From Bacteriovoracaceae bacterium UBA3083 (GTDB taxonomy: Bacteria; Bdellovibrionota; Bacteriovoracia; Bacteriovoracales; Bacteriovoracaceae), in contig DFBJ01000009.1 in the NCBI GenBank assembly GCA_002366565.1, positions 496,001-560,000 of the forward strand: a DNA stretch of 64,000 nt, read 5' to 3'. The position numbers and the translations under genes were made by a program. Below are positions 33,300-41,802 of this stretch, piece after piece. Every line of letters begins with the position of its first letter. Position 1 is the first letter of the stretch. The notes under the pieces are model-generated. The model was not told the DNA's origin, made no database searches, and saw only the letters and a program-made list of their open reading frames with translations.

Positions 33300-35462
33300 A
33301 TGTTAATAAATGTAAAAGTAAGTGGAATGAGTTGTGCAAGCTGTGCCTCCTCAATTGAAAATGAGGTGTCTAAGCTTACAGGCGTGAACAATGCCTCTGT
33401 GAACTTTGCAACTGAGAGTGCAAAGTTTGATGTAGTAGATAGTGAAGTTCAGTCAGCTGTTGAAGAGAAAATTAAACAGCTTGGCTATGAAATATCTTTT
33501 GAAAATACTGAAATAAAAGAAAAGAATAATGGAATTAAGTTATTTTGGGTTTCTTTTATATTTTCAATCCTTTTATTCTCTCTTGAGATGGGACCACTGA
33601 AAAATACATTTAAGTTACAAACTAATTATATACTACAATTCTTATTGGCCCTTCCTGTTTGGATTTATATTGGAAATAAGTTTCAAAGGTCCTTATTAGC
33701 CTTTTTAAAAACAGGTCGATCAAATATGAATACTTTGATCGGTCTTGGAACAAGTGCTGCTTTTCTTTATTCTACTTTTATAACATTCTTTAATGATCTC
33801 TCTATCTCTTGGGGGCTTACTCAGAAGGTTTATTTTGAGGCCGTAGGATTTATTATTTCATTTGTTTTTCTTGGGAATTACTTTGAAGAGAAGGCAAAGA
33901 AAAAATCTAAAGATGCCTTAAACTCTCTACTCAAGTTGAGTGCCAAAAATGCTCTAGTTCTAAGGGATGGAGAGTTTGTAGAGATTGATATTAGTGATGT
34001 TTCAATTGGAGATGTCATTCGAGTTCTTCCAGGAGGAAAGTATCCTGTTGATGGAAAAGTTATCAAGGGAAGTAGTGCCGTCGATGAGTCTATGCTTTCA
34101 GGAGAGTCATTACCAGTTGTTAAGAATATTGGAGATAAAGTATTTGGTGGAACTATCAATGGAGATAGTGCAATTGAATTCAGTGCTAAAAAAGTTGGAA
34201 GTGATACCTTTCTATCTCATATAGTTGATTTCGTAGAAAATGCTCAAAATAATAAACCAGAAATTCAAAGATATGCAGATAAAATTAGTTCTTATTTCAC
34301 ACCAGCTGTTCTTGTTTTTGCGTTTCTTACACTTGTTCTTTGGCTTAGTTTTGGAAGTGAAAATATATGGGGAAATGCTGTATCTAACTTCATAGCAGTC
34401 TTAGTTATTGCATGTCCATGTGCTTTAGGTTTAGCAACACCGACAGCTGTTGTTGTGGCCACTGGAAGAGCATCACTTAAAGGGCAATTAATAGGAGGGG
34501 GAGAAGTTTTAGAAAAAGCTTGTAATATAAATGCAATTGTTTTTGATAAAACGGGAACTCTTACAGAAGGAAGACCACAGGTTATAGACTTTAATATACA
34601 TAAGAAAGAGGATGAGAATGGTATTTTAAGAGATGTAGCATCTATTGAAAAATTATCGGAACATCCATTAGCAAAAGCTGTTATTAACTTTGCACTTGAA
34701 AGAGATCTGACTCTTATTGAGCCTGACTTTTTTGAAATACATAAAGGCATGGGGATAGAGGCCGATATTAATGGTGCAACTTATGTCATAGGTAATAAGA
34801 AAATTTTAGATAAGTTTGAAATCAAACTCGATGAAGAAAAAAGTGAGATTGTTGGAAGCTATATCTACGTAGCAAAGAATAAAGAATTTGTAGGTAAACT
34901 AATTGTAGGAGATAAAATTAAATCTAATGCAAAGAGTATGATTCAAAATCTTAGAGATCGAGGTATTGAGACATGGCTTATCACAGGTGATAATGAAATT
35001 GTTGGTAATGCTGTAAAGAATGAGCTTGGATTAAATCATATACGAGCGAATACTCTTCCAATTGAAAAAGCTGAAATTATTGAAGAAATCCAAAAGAAAA
35101 ACTTTAAAGTTGCAATGGTTGGTGATGGAATAAATGATGCTCCGGCTTTAGCTAAGGCCGATCTCTCTATTGCTATGGGAACAGGAACCGATATTGCTAT
35201 CTCAACTTCTGATGTAACTATAGTTAAAGGTGATATAGAAAAGGTTGTTTCTTTCTTAGATCTTGCTGAAGGAACAATGAGAGTCATCAAACAGAATCTC
35301 TTCTTATCACTAATATATAATACATTATTGATTCCGGTAGCAGCAGGTGTACTAGTTATATTTAACGGACCAATGATGCCTCCTGTACTAGCAAGTGTTG
35401 CCATGGGATTAAGTTCAATATCAGTAGTCACGAATAGTCTTAGAATTAGGAATTTAATATGA
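33300..35462 (+). CDS. copA: Cu(I)-exporting P1B-type ATPase
   Basis: 720 residues, inner membrane. One N-terminal metal domain (GMSCASC, Cys12 and Cys15), two extra helices before the core, the actuator TGES as SGES, the transport-site CPC in ACPCALGLATPTA, phosphorylation DKTGTLTEG, the P1B Ser-Glu-His-Pro in SEHPLAKA, and GDGINDAPALAKAD. It pumps Cu(I) out of the cytoplasm. The stop overlaps the csoR ATG (ATGA). Confidence 0.95.
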   Translation: MLINVKVSGMSCASCASSIENEVSKLTGVNNASVNFATESAKFDVVDSEVQSAVEEKIKQLGYEISFENTEIKEKNNGIKLFWVSFIFSILLFSLEMGPLKNTFKLQTNYILQFLLALPVWIYIGNKFQRSLLAFLKTGRSNMNTLIGLGTSAAFLYSTFITFFNDLSISWGLTQKVYFEAVGFIISFVFLGNYFEEKAKKKSKDALNSLLKLSAKNALVLRDGEFVEIDISDVSIGDVIRVLPGGKYPVDGKVIKGSSAVDESMLSGESLPVVKNIGDKVFGGTINGDSAIEFSAKKVGSDTFLSHIVDFVENAQNNKPEIQRYADKISSYFTPAVLVFAFLTLVLWLSFGSENIWGNAVSNFIAVLVIACPCALGLATPTAVVVATGRASLKGQLIGGGEVLEKACNINAIVFDKTGTLTEGRPQVIDFNIHKKEDENGILRDVASIEKLSEHPLAKAVINFALERDLTLIEPDFFEIHKGMGIEADINGATYVIGNKKILDKFEIKLDEEKSEIVGSYIYVAKNKEFVGKLIVGDKIKSNAKSMIQNLRDRGIETWLITGDNEIVGNAVKNELGLNHIRANTLPIEKAEIIEEIQKKNFKVAMVGDGINDAPALAKADLSIAMGTGTDIAISTSDVTIVKGDIEKVVSFLDLAEGTMRVIKQNLFLSLIYNTLLIPVAAGVLVIFNGPMMPPVLASVAMGLSSISVVTNSLRIRNLI

Positions 35463-35743
35463 AAGTAACAGAAGCTGATCATAAAAAATTAAAGAATAGA
35501 GTTAGTCGTGTAGAAGGGCAGCTAAGAGCGATCTCCTCAATGATTGATAGTAATAAGTACTGCATCGATATTCTTACTCAGACAAAGGCCATTAGAAGTG
35601 CCATTAAGTCATTAGAGTTAGAAATTCTTGAAAATCATTTAAATACTTGTGTGAAAGATGCAATTTCTACAGGTGATAAGAATAAGAGTGATGAAAAAAT
35701 TGAAGAAATAATGTTACTATTAAAGAAAACTTCAAAACTATAA
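35459..35743 (+). CDS. csoR: Copper-sensing repressor CsoR
   Basis: 94 residues, all helical, DUF156 family. The Cu(I) ligands are Cys35, His60 and Cys64 (YCIDIL, NHLNTC), the standard C-H-C set of CsoR rather than the FrmR/RcnR sets. Cu(I) binding releases it from the operator at 33051-33068. It is the third gene of the operon it controls, giving negative feedback. The ATG overlaps the copA stop by 4 bp. Confidence 0.92.
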   Translation: MKVTEADHKKLKNRVSRVEGQLRAISSMIDSNKYCIDILTQTKAIRSAIKSLELEILENHLNTCVKDAISTGDKNKSDEKIEEIMLLLKKTSKL

Positions 35744-35752
35744 GAGAAATAT

Positions 35753-36577
35753 ATGAATCAAAAAGAAATATTAGGATTTGGTGTTGCTGGTAATTTTGCT
35801 GGACATTTAGAACAAGCAAATGAAGCCAGTGACTTTGAAAAGATCGTAGTGACGGAAGAGATACAACCAAAGGCAATCTTTCCATTCTATTTAAGTAATA
35901 AGAAAGATTCTTTTCTTTCTATATTCCCTGTTTCCTCTGAGTACATAAAAATGCCCGAGACTAAGTATGATGTACAAATTGAACCTGAAGTTGGTTTGTA
36001 CTGTGACATTACTTATAGTGGTGAAAAGATAGAGTCTATTATTCCAACTAGATTTGCTGCTTATAACGACTGCTCTATTAGAAGACCAGGGGCTAAAAAG
36101 ATTAGTGAAAAGAAGAATTGGGGAGAATTCTCTAAAGGAATTTCTAATACTACTTTAGAAATTGATTCATTTAGTAGAGGTGGCATTTTAGATTATTTCA
36201 AAATCGCAAGTTTTCATATTAAAGATGAGAGAGTTAATATCTACGGTGAAGATAGTGATGTTCTAAGCTATTCTTATTTTCATGAGAAGTTAATTGATTG
36301 GTGTATTGAAAAGTTTAATAATCAAAAGGATTTCGGTCCAGCAGAAAATATTAATTCTTACATTAATGAGTGTGGTAGGCCTAAACAGTTCTTCATTGGG
36401 ATTGGGGCAACAAGATATACTGAATACGGTGAAAATAATTTCTTAGCAGTAGGTGATACTAGTGTTGTCGTTTTATATGATAAGAGAAAGTATTCTTTTG
36501 AAGATATTCTAGAAAAAGTAGAAAAAAGAGAGTTCCAAGGTGAATCCCTCTCTTTTCTCATTCAAAAAGTTATATAA
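35753..36577 (+). CDS. DUF5718-family protein
   Basis: 274 residues. ILGFGVAGNFAGHLEQANE opens it, then PKAIFPFY, IEPEVGLYCDITY, FAAYNDCSIRRPGAKKISEKKNWG, the order seen in DUF5718 proteins of epsilonproteobacteria and others. The EPEVGL stretch resembles the FAH-fold metal site, so an FAH-like hydrolase fold is possible. Function unknown. It begins 9 bp after csoR and is probably co-transcribed with the copper operon, but a copper role is not shown. Convergent with the MAPEG gene, overlapping 8 bp. Confidence 0.8.
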   Translation: MNQKEILGFGVAGNFAGHLEQANEASDFEKIVVTEEIQPKAIFPFYLSNKKDSFLSIFPVSSEYIKMPETKYDVQIEPEVGLYCDITYSGEKIESIIPTRFAAYNDCSIRRPGAKKISEKKNWGEFSKGISNTTLEIDSFSRGGILDYFKIASFHIKDERVNIYGEDSDVLSYSYFHEKLIDWCIEKFNNQKDFGPAENINSYINECGRPKQFFIGIGATRYTEYGENNFLAVGDTSVVVLYDKRKYSFEDILEKVEKREFQGESLSFLIQKVI

Positions 36578-36992
36578 TTTTTGTAAGAAGCACAACACTC
36601 ATAATGACAATGACAAGCCAAGAGCCTGCAAAAGATAGCATTCTAGGTCTTAGCTTGTTTGTTGTGATGTGAATGATTGTATGTGCAATCCTAAGGGCTA
36701 AGAATGCCCATGAGAGCCCTATCATAAGTTCCGTAACATTACCTGTTAGATAAGTAATTATACAAAGAGTATAAAAGATTGGTGGAGACTCGTGGAGATT
36801 TGTAAAGTTTCTTTGCGCTTGAATCGTTTTCACCGACTCTCTATGATCAGTAGTATATGTCTTAAAATATGCTGGAGGAACTTCTCCGCTTTTGATGTTT
36901 TTCACTCTTCGAGTAAACATAACAATCAATACTGAGAATGTTATTAGGATAAGTATTAAGCATGGGACAAAAATTAATTGCTGGTTAAACAT
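36570..36992 (-). CDS. MAPEG-family membrane protein
   Basis: 140 residues with four membrane helices. RNFTNLHESPPIFYTLCI carries the MAPEG signature (R-N-x-x-E-x-x-P-x-F). The family includes glutathione S-transferases and eicosanoid enzymes; bacterial members are mostly of unknown substrate. The last helix holds RMLSFAGSW. Confidence 0.82.
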   Translation of the reverse strand: MFNQQLIFVPCLILILITFSVLIVMFTRRVKNIKSGEVPPAYFKTYTTDHRESVKTIQAQRNFTNLHESPPIFYTLCIITYLTGNVTELMIGLSWAFLALRIAHTIIHITTNKLRPRMLSFAGSWLVIVIMSVVLLTKII

Positions 36993-37062
36993 ATATTTCC
37001 TTTAGATCTGTATTGTCATATGATTAATTAATGAAAGCAATTTAATATAAATAGGTCAAGAA

Positions 37063-37455
37063 ATGAAAATTAATGAAAGAATAGTTAAGGACTCTGAATT
37101 TCTCTTAAAACTAAATCTGAGTGAGCTTCGTTTACTCAAAGATGGGGACGTTGATTGGTTTGTGCTCATTCCATTAAAAGAGAATATGATTGAGTGGTGT
37201 GACCTTTCCTCTGAAGATCAAATTGAACTTACAAAAGAGATAAGCACTTTAACAAAGCTCCTAAAAGATATGGGATACGATAAAGTTAATATTGGTAGTT
37301 TAGGGAATATTGTCCCACAACTTCACATACATGTTATAGGACGACGTAAGTCTGATAGGGCTTGGCCAGGTCCAATATGGGGAACTACTAATATGAATGA
37401 ATTCAACTCAGAGAAAGTAGCTTTCTGGAAAGAGAAGCTTAATACAGCTCTATAA
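37063..37455 (+). CDS. HIT-family nucleotide hydrolase
   Basis: 130 residues. The histidine triad appears as QLHIHVIGRR, so the first His of H-x-H-x-H is Gln, a substitution typical of the proteobacterial HIT subfamily with a following RAWPGPIWG. It likely hydrolyses dinucleoside polyphosphates or AMP conjugates. It is convergent with the M14 gene and overlaps its 3' end by 17 bp. Confidence 0.87.
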   Translation: MKINERIVKDSEFLLKLNLSELRLLKDGDVDWFVLIPLKENMIEWCDLSSEDQIELTKEISTLTKLLKDMGYDKVNIGSLGNIVPQLHIHVIGRRKSDRAWPGPIWGTTNMNEFNSEKVAFWKEKLNTAL

Positions 37456-38443
37456 GTGTATCGACAATGGCCTTACCTTGTTCTGTAAGGTCATTCAATG
37501 TTCTTCCTCTGTTAAGGGGAATATCTCTTATTGATTCATGAGTGAGAGAATTAATACCATAGTCTCTAACAAGAAGAATTCGAGACATCTTCTTGTGACC
37601 ATTTGATACATTAAATTGACCTGCTTGCCACTGATCTCTTTCTGCTAAAGAAGAAATAAAATCTTGTTGAGTATTATAAAAATCCTCTCCTGCAAAACTC
37701 TTTGAAACTCTATAAATAAAGTCTTCTGTAAAAGAGCCGTGCATATCTAGAGCAATAATTGGTTTTCTCTTGGATAGGAGAGTTCTATTTAGATGTTCTT
37801 GAATAGTTCGTATTTCATCATAAGACTTAGATGGAGATACTCCCCAGCTTCTATTAAGGTCTCTGCCTTTCTTATTATATCTTCTCTTAGACTCTGCTCC
37901 GTCTGGATTGACCATTGGGTATAATACTATTTGAAACTTTTGATTAAATGCCTTTGTTGTTAGGGCCTTCTTTAAAAATCCTTCAACTATCCAATTTGCA
38001 GTTCCTTCATCTCCGTGGTGACGTGCAAACATTAGAATTACTTTCTTTTTTGGATCTATTCTCTTTGGGGAAATGGAGTAGAGGTTTCTTCCTTCAATAC
38101 TTTTTCCAATGACTTCTAACTTATAGTCTAGAGAATTAAGTCGTGAAGTAACTTCACTCATAAAATTGATCATTCTTTGATAGCTGTAATATTGAATATA
38201 CCTCTCATCATAATCTTTCTTTATAGTGGGGTGATTTTCTTGAATTACATATTTATGAGATGGATTAATCTTTTTTAAGCTTTGAATGACTTCAAAAGTT
38301 CCATCTTTTTTTTGATAGTATGAAGTCATTTCGTTCATAGTGTGGAGCTGGCTAAGTAGCTTCTCTCCTTGAATAGTATATTCGTGGACACAAACAGCAT
38401 TAGAATTAAATGTGAATAAGAGCATCAGTAAGAATTTTTTCAT
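37439..38443 (-). CDS. Secreted M14 zinc carboxypeptidase
   Basis: 334 residues with a signal peptide (about 1-16). An N-terminal propeptide-like region (about 20-120) precedes the catalytic domain: zinc ligands in HHGDE, then NPDG, RDLNRSW (substrate Asn/Arg), DMHG (third His) and a catalytic Glu in THESIRD. It cuts C-terminal residues from peptides or wall material in the periplasm or prey. It is distinct from the cytosolic-type enzyme at 14730 and the partial one at the right edge. Confidence 0.87.
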   Translation of the reverse strand: MKKFLLMLLFTFNSNAVCVHEYTIQGEKLLSQLHTMNEMTSYYQKKDGTFEVIQSLKKINPSHKYVIQENHPTIKKDYDERYIQYYSYQRMINFMSEVTSRLNSLDYKLEVIGKSIEGRNLYSISPKRIDPKKKVILMFARHHGDEGTANWIVEGFLKKALTTKAFNQKFQIVLYPMVNPDGAESKRRYNKKGRDLNRSWGVSPSKSYDEIRTIQEHLNRTLLSKRKPIIALDMHGSFTEDFIYRVSKSFAGEDFYNTQQDFISSLAERDQWQAGQFNVSNGHKKMSRILLVRDYGINSLTHESIRDIPLNRGRTLNDLTEQGKAIVDTLIELY

Positions 38444-38500
38444 AATGATATTATGATGTATATTGTGATTTTGCTCAAAGGATGTAAGAGGATATGAGAA

Positions 38501-38526
38501 TATAAGCTCCCAATCGGGAGCTTATA
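38501..38526 (-). terminator. Hairpin after the ABC-F gene
   Basis: Perfect 11-bp stem TATAAGCTCCC (38501-38511), loop AATC, GGGAGCTTATA (38516-38526). The tail is only TTCTC on the minus strand. Confidence 0.65.
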
Positions 38527-38532
38527 ATTATA

Positions 38533-40113
38533 TTAACTTAAGCTTAAATAATCATCATAGCTGATATACTTATCTTCAACGATTTTTCCATCGATATCGA
38601 TAATACGATTAGCAACAGTTTGAATAAACTCATGGTCATGAGAAGTGAATAGAGTTGTTCCTTGGAACTTGATTAGTCCCTCGTTAACAGCTGTAATACT
38701 TTCTAGGTCTAAGTGATTTGTTGGACCATCAAGAATAAGAACATTCGCTCCAGATAGCATCATCTTAGATAGCATACAACGAACCTTTTCTCCCCCTGAA
38801 AGAACATTTGTTTTCTTTAGGGCCTCTTCTCCTGAGAAAAGCATCTTTCCAAGGAATCCTCTAATGAATGATTCATCTTTCTCTTCTGAGTACTGTCTAA
38901 GCCAGTCTGTAATTGAGTATTTACCATCCATGAAGTAACTTGAGTTATCATTTGGAAAGTATGCTCTAGACGTTGTAACACCCCATTCAAAGCTTCCTGA
39001 ATCTGGCTCAACTTCTCCCATTAAAATTTGGAATAATGTTGTTTTAGCAACATCATTACCAAGGAAGACAATTTTATCACCTTTATTTATAGTGAATGAA
39101 ATATTATCAAGAAGCTTAACTCCTTCTATCGTTTTACTAATACCATCAACTCTTAGAAGTTCTTTACCTGCTTCTCTCTTTGGCTGAAAGTGTACGTAAG
39201 GGTACTTTCTTGTAGATATTGGTAAGTCTTCAATTTTTAGCTTCTCAAGTTGTTTTTGTCTTGAAGTTGCTTGCTTTGACTTTGAGGCATTTGCAGAGAA
39301 TCTTTGGATGAAGTTCTTCAGCTCTGAAGCTTTATCTTCTGACTTTCTTCTTTGATCACTTCTTAGTTGAAGAGCTAATTCAGATGCTTTTCTCCAGAAG
39401 TCATAGTTTCCTGTGTATACAGTAATTTTACCAAAATCAATATCTGCTATGTGAGTACAAACCTTATTTAAAAAGTATCTATCGTGAGAAACAACAATAA
39501 CTGTATTTTGAAAATCCATTAAGAAGTTTTCAAGCCATTGAATAGCTTTTATATCAAGGTGGTTGGTAGGCTCATCTAGTAGAAGAATATCTGGATCACC
39601 AATTAGGGCCTGAGCAAGTAAGACTTTTACTTTTTCAGAACCTGTTAAGTCCTTCATTAGTTTATCGTGGTACTCAGTACCAATACCTAGACCTGATAAA
39701 AGGGTTGCAGCTTCTGATTCAGCTTCCCAACCGTTAAGCTCTGCGAATTCAGATTCTAGTTCAGCAGCTTTTATTCCATCTTCATCTGAAAAATCTTCTT
39801 TCATGTAGATTTCATCTTTCTCAGTCATGATGGCGTATAGCTTTTGATTACCCATTAAAACTGTTTTAAGTACGGCATGTTCATCGTATGCGAAGTGATC
39901 CTGCTTTAAAACTGAGAGTCTGTCACCAGGCTTAGTTTCAATTACACCTGTTTGGGCCTCTATATCACCTGATAATATTTTTAAGAAAGTAGATTTTCCA
40001 GCACCATTGGCACCGATTAAACCGTAACAATTTCCTGGAATAAATTTAATATTTACTTCATCAAATAACTTTCTGCCACCAAAGGCCAAACTAATATTAT
40101 TAGCGCTAATCAT
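38533..40113 (-). CDS. ABC-F ATPase (YkpA/YbiT branch)
   Basis: 526 residues, two ABC domains without a membrane part, so a ribosome-acting ABC-F protein. Domain 1 has Walker A GANGAGKST, LTGSEK signature and LLLDEPTNHLD. Domain 2 has a degenerate Walker A (GNDVAKTT) and ILDGPTNHLD, where the catalytic Glu is Gly. The signature LSGGEKVRCMLSK is intact. Loss of the second active site is a feature I recall for this branch, so it is noted but not claimed as a defect. The linker is Lys-rich. Confidence 0.9.
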   Translation of the reverse strand: MISANNISLAFGGRKLFDEVNIKFIPGNCYGLIGANGAGKSTFLKILSGDIEAQTGVIETKPGDRLSVLKQDHFAYDEHAVLKTVLMGNQKLYAIMTEKDEIYMKEDFSDEDGIKAAELESEFAELNGWEAESEAATLLSGLGIGTEYHDKLMKDLTGSEKVKVLLAQALIGDPDILLLDEPTNHLDIKAIQWLENFLMDFQNTVIVVSHDRYFLNKVCTHIADIDFGKITVYTGNYDFWRKASELALQLRSDQRRKSEDKASELKNFIQRFSANASKSKQATSRQKQLEKLKIEDLPISTRKYPYVHFQPKREAGKELLRVDGISKTIEGVKLLDNISFTINKGDKIVFLGNDVAKTTLFQILMGEVEPDSGSFEWGVTTSRAYFPNDNSSYFMDGKYSITDWLRQYSEEKDESFIRGFLGKMLFSGEEALKKTNVLSGGEKVRCMLSKMMLSGANVLILDGPTNHLDLESITAVNEGLIKFQGTTLFTSHDHEFIQTVANRIIDIDGKIVEDKYISYDDYLSLS

Positions 40114-40114
40114 C

Positions 40115-40170
40115 TCTAAATTTCCTATTTTATAATTTAATATCTACTTATCATATTGCTTTGCAGTAGT
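40115..40170 (+). repeat. 56-bp direct repeat, copy 1
   Basis: It matches copy 2 (40923-40978) with about five mismatches. It lies in the gap between the ABC-F start and the first periplasmic paralogue. Its end (TATTGC-ttt-GCAGTA) forms a small hairpin that is kept in copy 2 through a G-U to G-C change. Confidence 0.8.
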
Positions 40171-40199
40171 CACATATTTATCCATATCTTTGTGACTAC
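40166..40199 (+). repeat. Inverted repeat upstream of the first periplasmic paralogue
   Basis: GTAGTCACA (40166-40174) and TGTGACTAC (40191-40199) are perfect complements across 16 bp. It lies about 30 bp before the gene and could be an operator or a hairpin; the regulator is unknown. Confidence 0.5.
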
Positions 40200-40213
40200 A
40201 GAATAATTAATTA

Positions 40214-40222
40214 TGATATAGT
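40214..40222 (+). promoter_or_regulatory. Extended -10 box of the first paralogue, leaderless spacing
   Basis: TGATATAGT: TG, one base, then TATAGT (40217-40222). Six bases separate it from the ATG at 40229 and there is no Shine-Dalgarno. Confidence 0.4.
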
Positions 40223-40228
40223 TTCTGA

Positions 40229-40921
40229 ATGAAAATTAAATCAATCTTATTTGTCGCACTGCTTATATCCTTTAGTCATAATTTGAAGGCCCAGGCAAAT
40301 ATAGATATAAGTGCAAGTCGAGAGGAATTAGATATTGCAGCGACTTATATCAATGAACTCAAAGATATTTATAAGAGAATCGGTGTAAATGTCTCTATGG
40401 TTATTTTACCAAATTCTAGAATTAATAGTTTCTTTGAGAAGTCTAATGTAGATGCTATTGCTTTAAAAACGTCGAAGTATGGGGATAAGCATCCAGATGC
40501 TATTCGAATAGGTGTTCCAGTCTATAAAGATGTAAAGTTTAGACTGTATGCAAAGAAGTCTGAACTTCATAGAATAAAGAAGTTAGATAACGCTTACGTG
40601 GTAACTTCTTTAGGATGTATGGGGTGCCGTGAGTTCATAGAAAAATATGACTTAAAAGTAACTAATTTCCAAAGAACGTTGAAGTCTTGTTTTAATGTAC
40701 TTTTAAAGAAGAGATCTGATTTGGCCTTAATTCCAGATGCTATGTTGAAAAAGGAGCACCTAGATATTCTTGTTCCTTTTGATAATAGAGTTTTAACTAC
40801 TACTTATTACCACTATATTCACAAAAGACTTGCCCATCTTAAGCCTCGTATTGAAGAAGAATTTAAAAAGTCGATTGCTAAGGGATCTTTTATTCCTAAG
40901 AAGTTAGTTGAAGATAAATAG
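40229..40921 (+). CDS. Periplasmic solute-binding-like protein, paralogue 1 of 3
   Basis: 230 residues with a signal peptide (about 1-22). The layout is that of family-3 extracellular binding proteins: an early helix with INELKDIYKRIG, then a strand and an Asp-rich D-A-I stretch, then a hinge, with ALIPDAML late. It carries LGCMGC (two cysteines, about 132-135) that is kept in the two following paralogues. The usual ABC-transporter partners are not next door. Ligand unknown. A sensor or uptake role is guessed. Confidence 0.72.
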   Translation: MKIKSILFVALLISFSHNLKAQANIDISASREELDIAATYINELKDIYKRIGVNVSMVILPNSRINSFFEKSNVDAIALKTSKYGDKHPDAIRIGVPVYKDVKFRLYAKKSELHRIKKLDNAYVVTSLGCMGCREFIEKYDLKVTNFQRTLKSCFNVLLKKRSDLALIPDAMLKKEHLDILVPFDNRVLTTTYYHYIHKRLAHLKPRIEEEFKKSIAKGSFIPKKLVEDK

Positions 40922-40922
40922 T

Positions 40923-40978
40923 TCTAAATTTCCTATTCTATAGCTCAATATCTACTTATCATACTGCTTTGCAGTAGT
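40923..40978 (+). repeat. 56-bp direct repeat, copy 2
   Basis: The second copy follows the stop of paralogue 1 and precedes paralogue 2, so the repeats bracket the first gene. It holds a perfect TACTGC-ttt-GCAGTA hairpin. Confidence 0.8.
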
Positions 40979-41047
40979 TGCATGCTAATGGCATAAGCTG
41001 CTAATGCACTGAACGCATTATGTATTATAGAATATTTATAAAATTTG

Positions 41048-41076
41048 TTGAGATCTGCAATGAGTGGCGTTATTAT
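41048..41076 (+). promoter_or_regulatory. Promoter of paralogue 2, leaderless spacing
   Basis: TTGAGA (41048-41053), 17-bp spacer, TATTAT (41071-41076), then five bases to the ATG at 41082. No Shine-Dalgarno. Confidence 0.5.
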
Positions 41077-41081
41077 AGAAT

Positions 41082-41777
41082 ATGAGTAAAGTTTTGCACT
41101 TTTCTATTATTATTATAGCTTTGCTATCAGCCTATGGACATTCCAAGGAAAAGGTTGAAATCGCCTTTACAGATATAGTTCATGCAACGGCCGGCTTCTA
41201 TATTGATGAAATTGAGCAAATTTATAAGAATATTGGTACAGAGCCAATTATCTCAGTCTACCCAGATCAGAGGGTAACTTACTTATTTGAATTGGGGAAA
41301 ATAGATGCTCTAGGTGAAGAGTTAGGTATTTACGAGTCTCAAAACCCGACAGCGATTAAGATTAATGTACCAATTCTGGATTCACTGCCTTTTATGCTAT
41401 TTGTTTTAAAAGATAAGAAGAAGAGTGTTGATAAGTTAGAAGAGCCCTTTGTGCTATCAACGATAAACTGTCTTGGCTGTAAAGAGTTTGCTCGAATTCA
41501 TAACATAAAGATCAGCGCATATGTGACTAATCTTCAATCTGGGCTACAGATGATTCAAATGGGTAGGGCCGACTTGATTATTTCTGCGTCACTACTCATG
41601 CATAGAGTTGCTGAAGGAAAGCAATTTACTCCATTTAATAATCTAAAATTTACTCCTAAGATCTATCATTTTATCAGTCGAAAAAAAGAGCATTTAAAAG
41701 AAAGGCTTACTAAAGAAATTTTAAAATCTAAGAAGAGAGGAGCCTTTGATATAACGAAGGTTCGTTATAAAAAATAA
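41082..41777 (+). CDS. Periplasmic solute-binding-like protein, paralogue 2 of 3
   Basis: 231 residues with a signal peptide (about 1-21, cut near GHS). Same order as its neighbours: AGFYIDEIEQIYKNIG, IDALGEELGIYESQNPTAIKINVP, STINCLGCKEFARIHNIK with the CLGC pair, GRADLIISASL and PKIYHFISRKKEHLKERL. The gene lies 160 bp after paralogue 1 and has its own promoter. It is closer to paralogue 3 than to 1 by eye. Confidence 0.72.
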   Translation: MSKVLHFSIIIIALLSAYGHSKEKVEIAFTDIVHATAGFYIDEIEQIYKNIGTEPIISVYPDQRVTYLFELGKIDALGEELGIYESQNPTAIKINVPILDSLPFMLFVLKDKKKSVDKLEEPFVLSTINCLGCKEFARIHNIKISAYVTNLQSGLQMIQMGRADLIISASLLMHRVAEGKQFTPFNNLKFTPKIYHFISRKKEHLKERLTKEILKSKKRGAFDITKVRYKK

Positions 41778-41802
41778 TGGTATTTGTTATACCTAATTCT
41801 GG

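Noticed and set aside
38533..40113. Degenerate second ATPase site in the ABC-F protein as a sign of decay
   Set aside because: The frame is intact, and I recall the YkpA/YbiT branch commonly having a changed second Walker A and DEP motif, so this looks like a family trait.
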